Shown here: positions 5,178 through 5,220 of the stretch, in pieces
Layout: every line of letters starts with the position of its first letter
Numbering within the stretch: the first letter of the stretch is position 1
Source: an uncultured Methanobrevibacter sp.
Lineage (GTDB): Archaea > Methanobacteriota > Methanobacteria > Methanobacteriales > Methanobacteriaceae
DNA: 5,220 nucleotides
Direction: 5' to 3'
Assembly: GCF_937906425.1 (NCBI RefSeq)
Contig: NZ_CALCYR010000312.1
Location: forward strand, 1 to 5,220
Translations under genes and position numbers: made by a program
The notes under the pieces: model-generated
What the model was told of the DNA's origin: nothing
The model's database searches: none
What the model saw: only the letters and a program-made list of their open reading frames with translations

Positions 5178-5220
5178 TTAAATAAATTAAATAAATTAAA
5201 TAGATTAATTAGATTAATTA
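5162..5220. repeat. 9-bp tandem repeat (aaataaatt) at the right edge
   Basis: Four perfect copies of aaataaatt occupy 5162-5197. Two degenerate copies follow (aaatagatt and aattagatt, 5198-5215), and a partial copy runs into the window end. It lies about 70-125 bases upstream of the glycyl radical enzyme start. Copy number in such short repeats can vary by slippage. The array may continue outside the window. Confidence 0.85.

Overview
The window is very A/T-rich DNA with three convincing protein genes, all on the minus strand. They are separated by long intergenic spacers that are even richer in A/T. The overall look suggests a strictly anaerobic methanogenic archaeon of the Methanobrevibacter type: Shine-Dalgarno sites of AGGTG type, TATA-like boxes, oligo-T gene ends, and a stand-alone MnmC2-like methyltransferase with a long C-terminal extension. 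That assignment is an inference from style and gene content; no rRNA or other marker gene is present. A low-GC bacterium is not strictly excluded.

Reading in the direction of transcription (right to left), the right edge (5095-5220) is an upstream region. It carries a 9-bp tandem repeat, a 22-nt direct repeat and a perfect 12-bp palindrome. It leads into a 717-residue glycyl radical enzyme (2941-5094) with an intact radical glycine (Gly688) and a catalytic cysteine (Cys359) in the unusual context SACWEP. The gene ends in a T-rich terminator. Next comes a 629-bp spacer holding a strong perfect-stem hairpin (2810-2848), about 3.8 copies of a 48-nt A-rich tandem repeat (2596-2780), a featureless A/T-rich stretch, and a candidate promoter with an overlapping palindrome. 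The spacer leads into a radical SAM glycyl-radical-enzyme activase (1541-2311). A second spacer (1315-1540) has a terminator-like hairpin and four degenerate copies of a repeat. It precedes the MnmC2-like methyltransferase (103-1314). The last 102 bases are noncoding.

The activase and the glycyl radical enzyme most likely form a functional pair: the activase would use S-adenosylmethionine and a [4Fe-4S] cluster to abstract hydrogen from Gly688. The enzyme is not a pyruvate formate-lyase, because it lacks the paired catalytic cysteines and has the Cys-x-Glu arrangement of eliminases and decarboxylases. Its substrate cannot be read from this window. The two genes appear to be transcribed separately. 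The methyltransferase looks like an independent tRNA-modification gene. The glycyl radical enzyme/activase pair of unknown substrate is the most noteworthy content.
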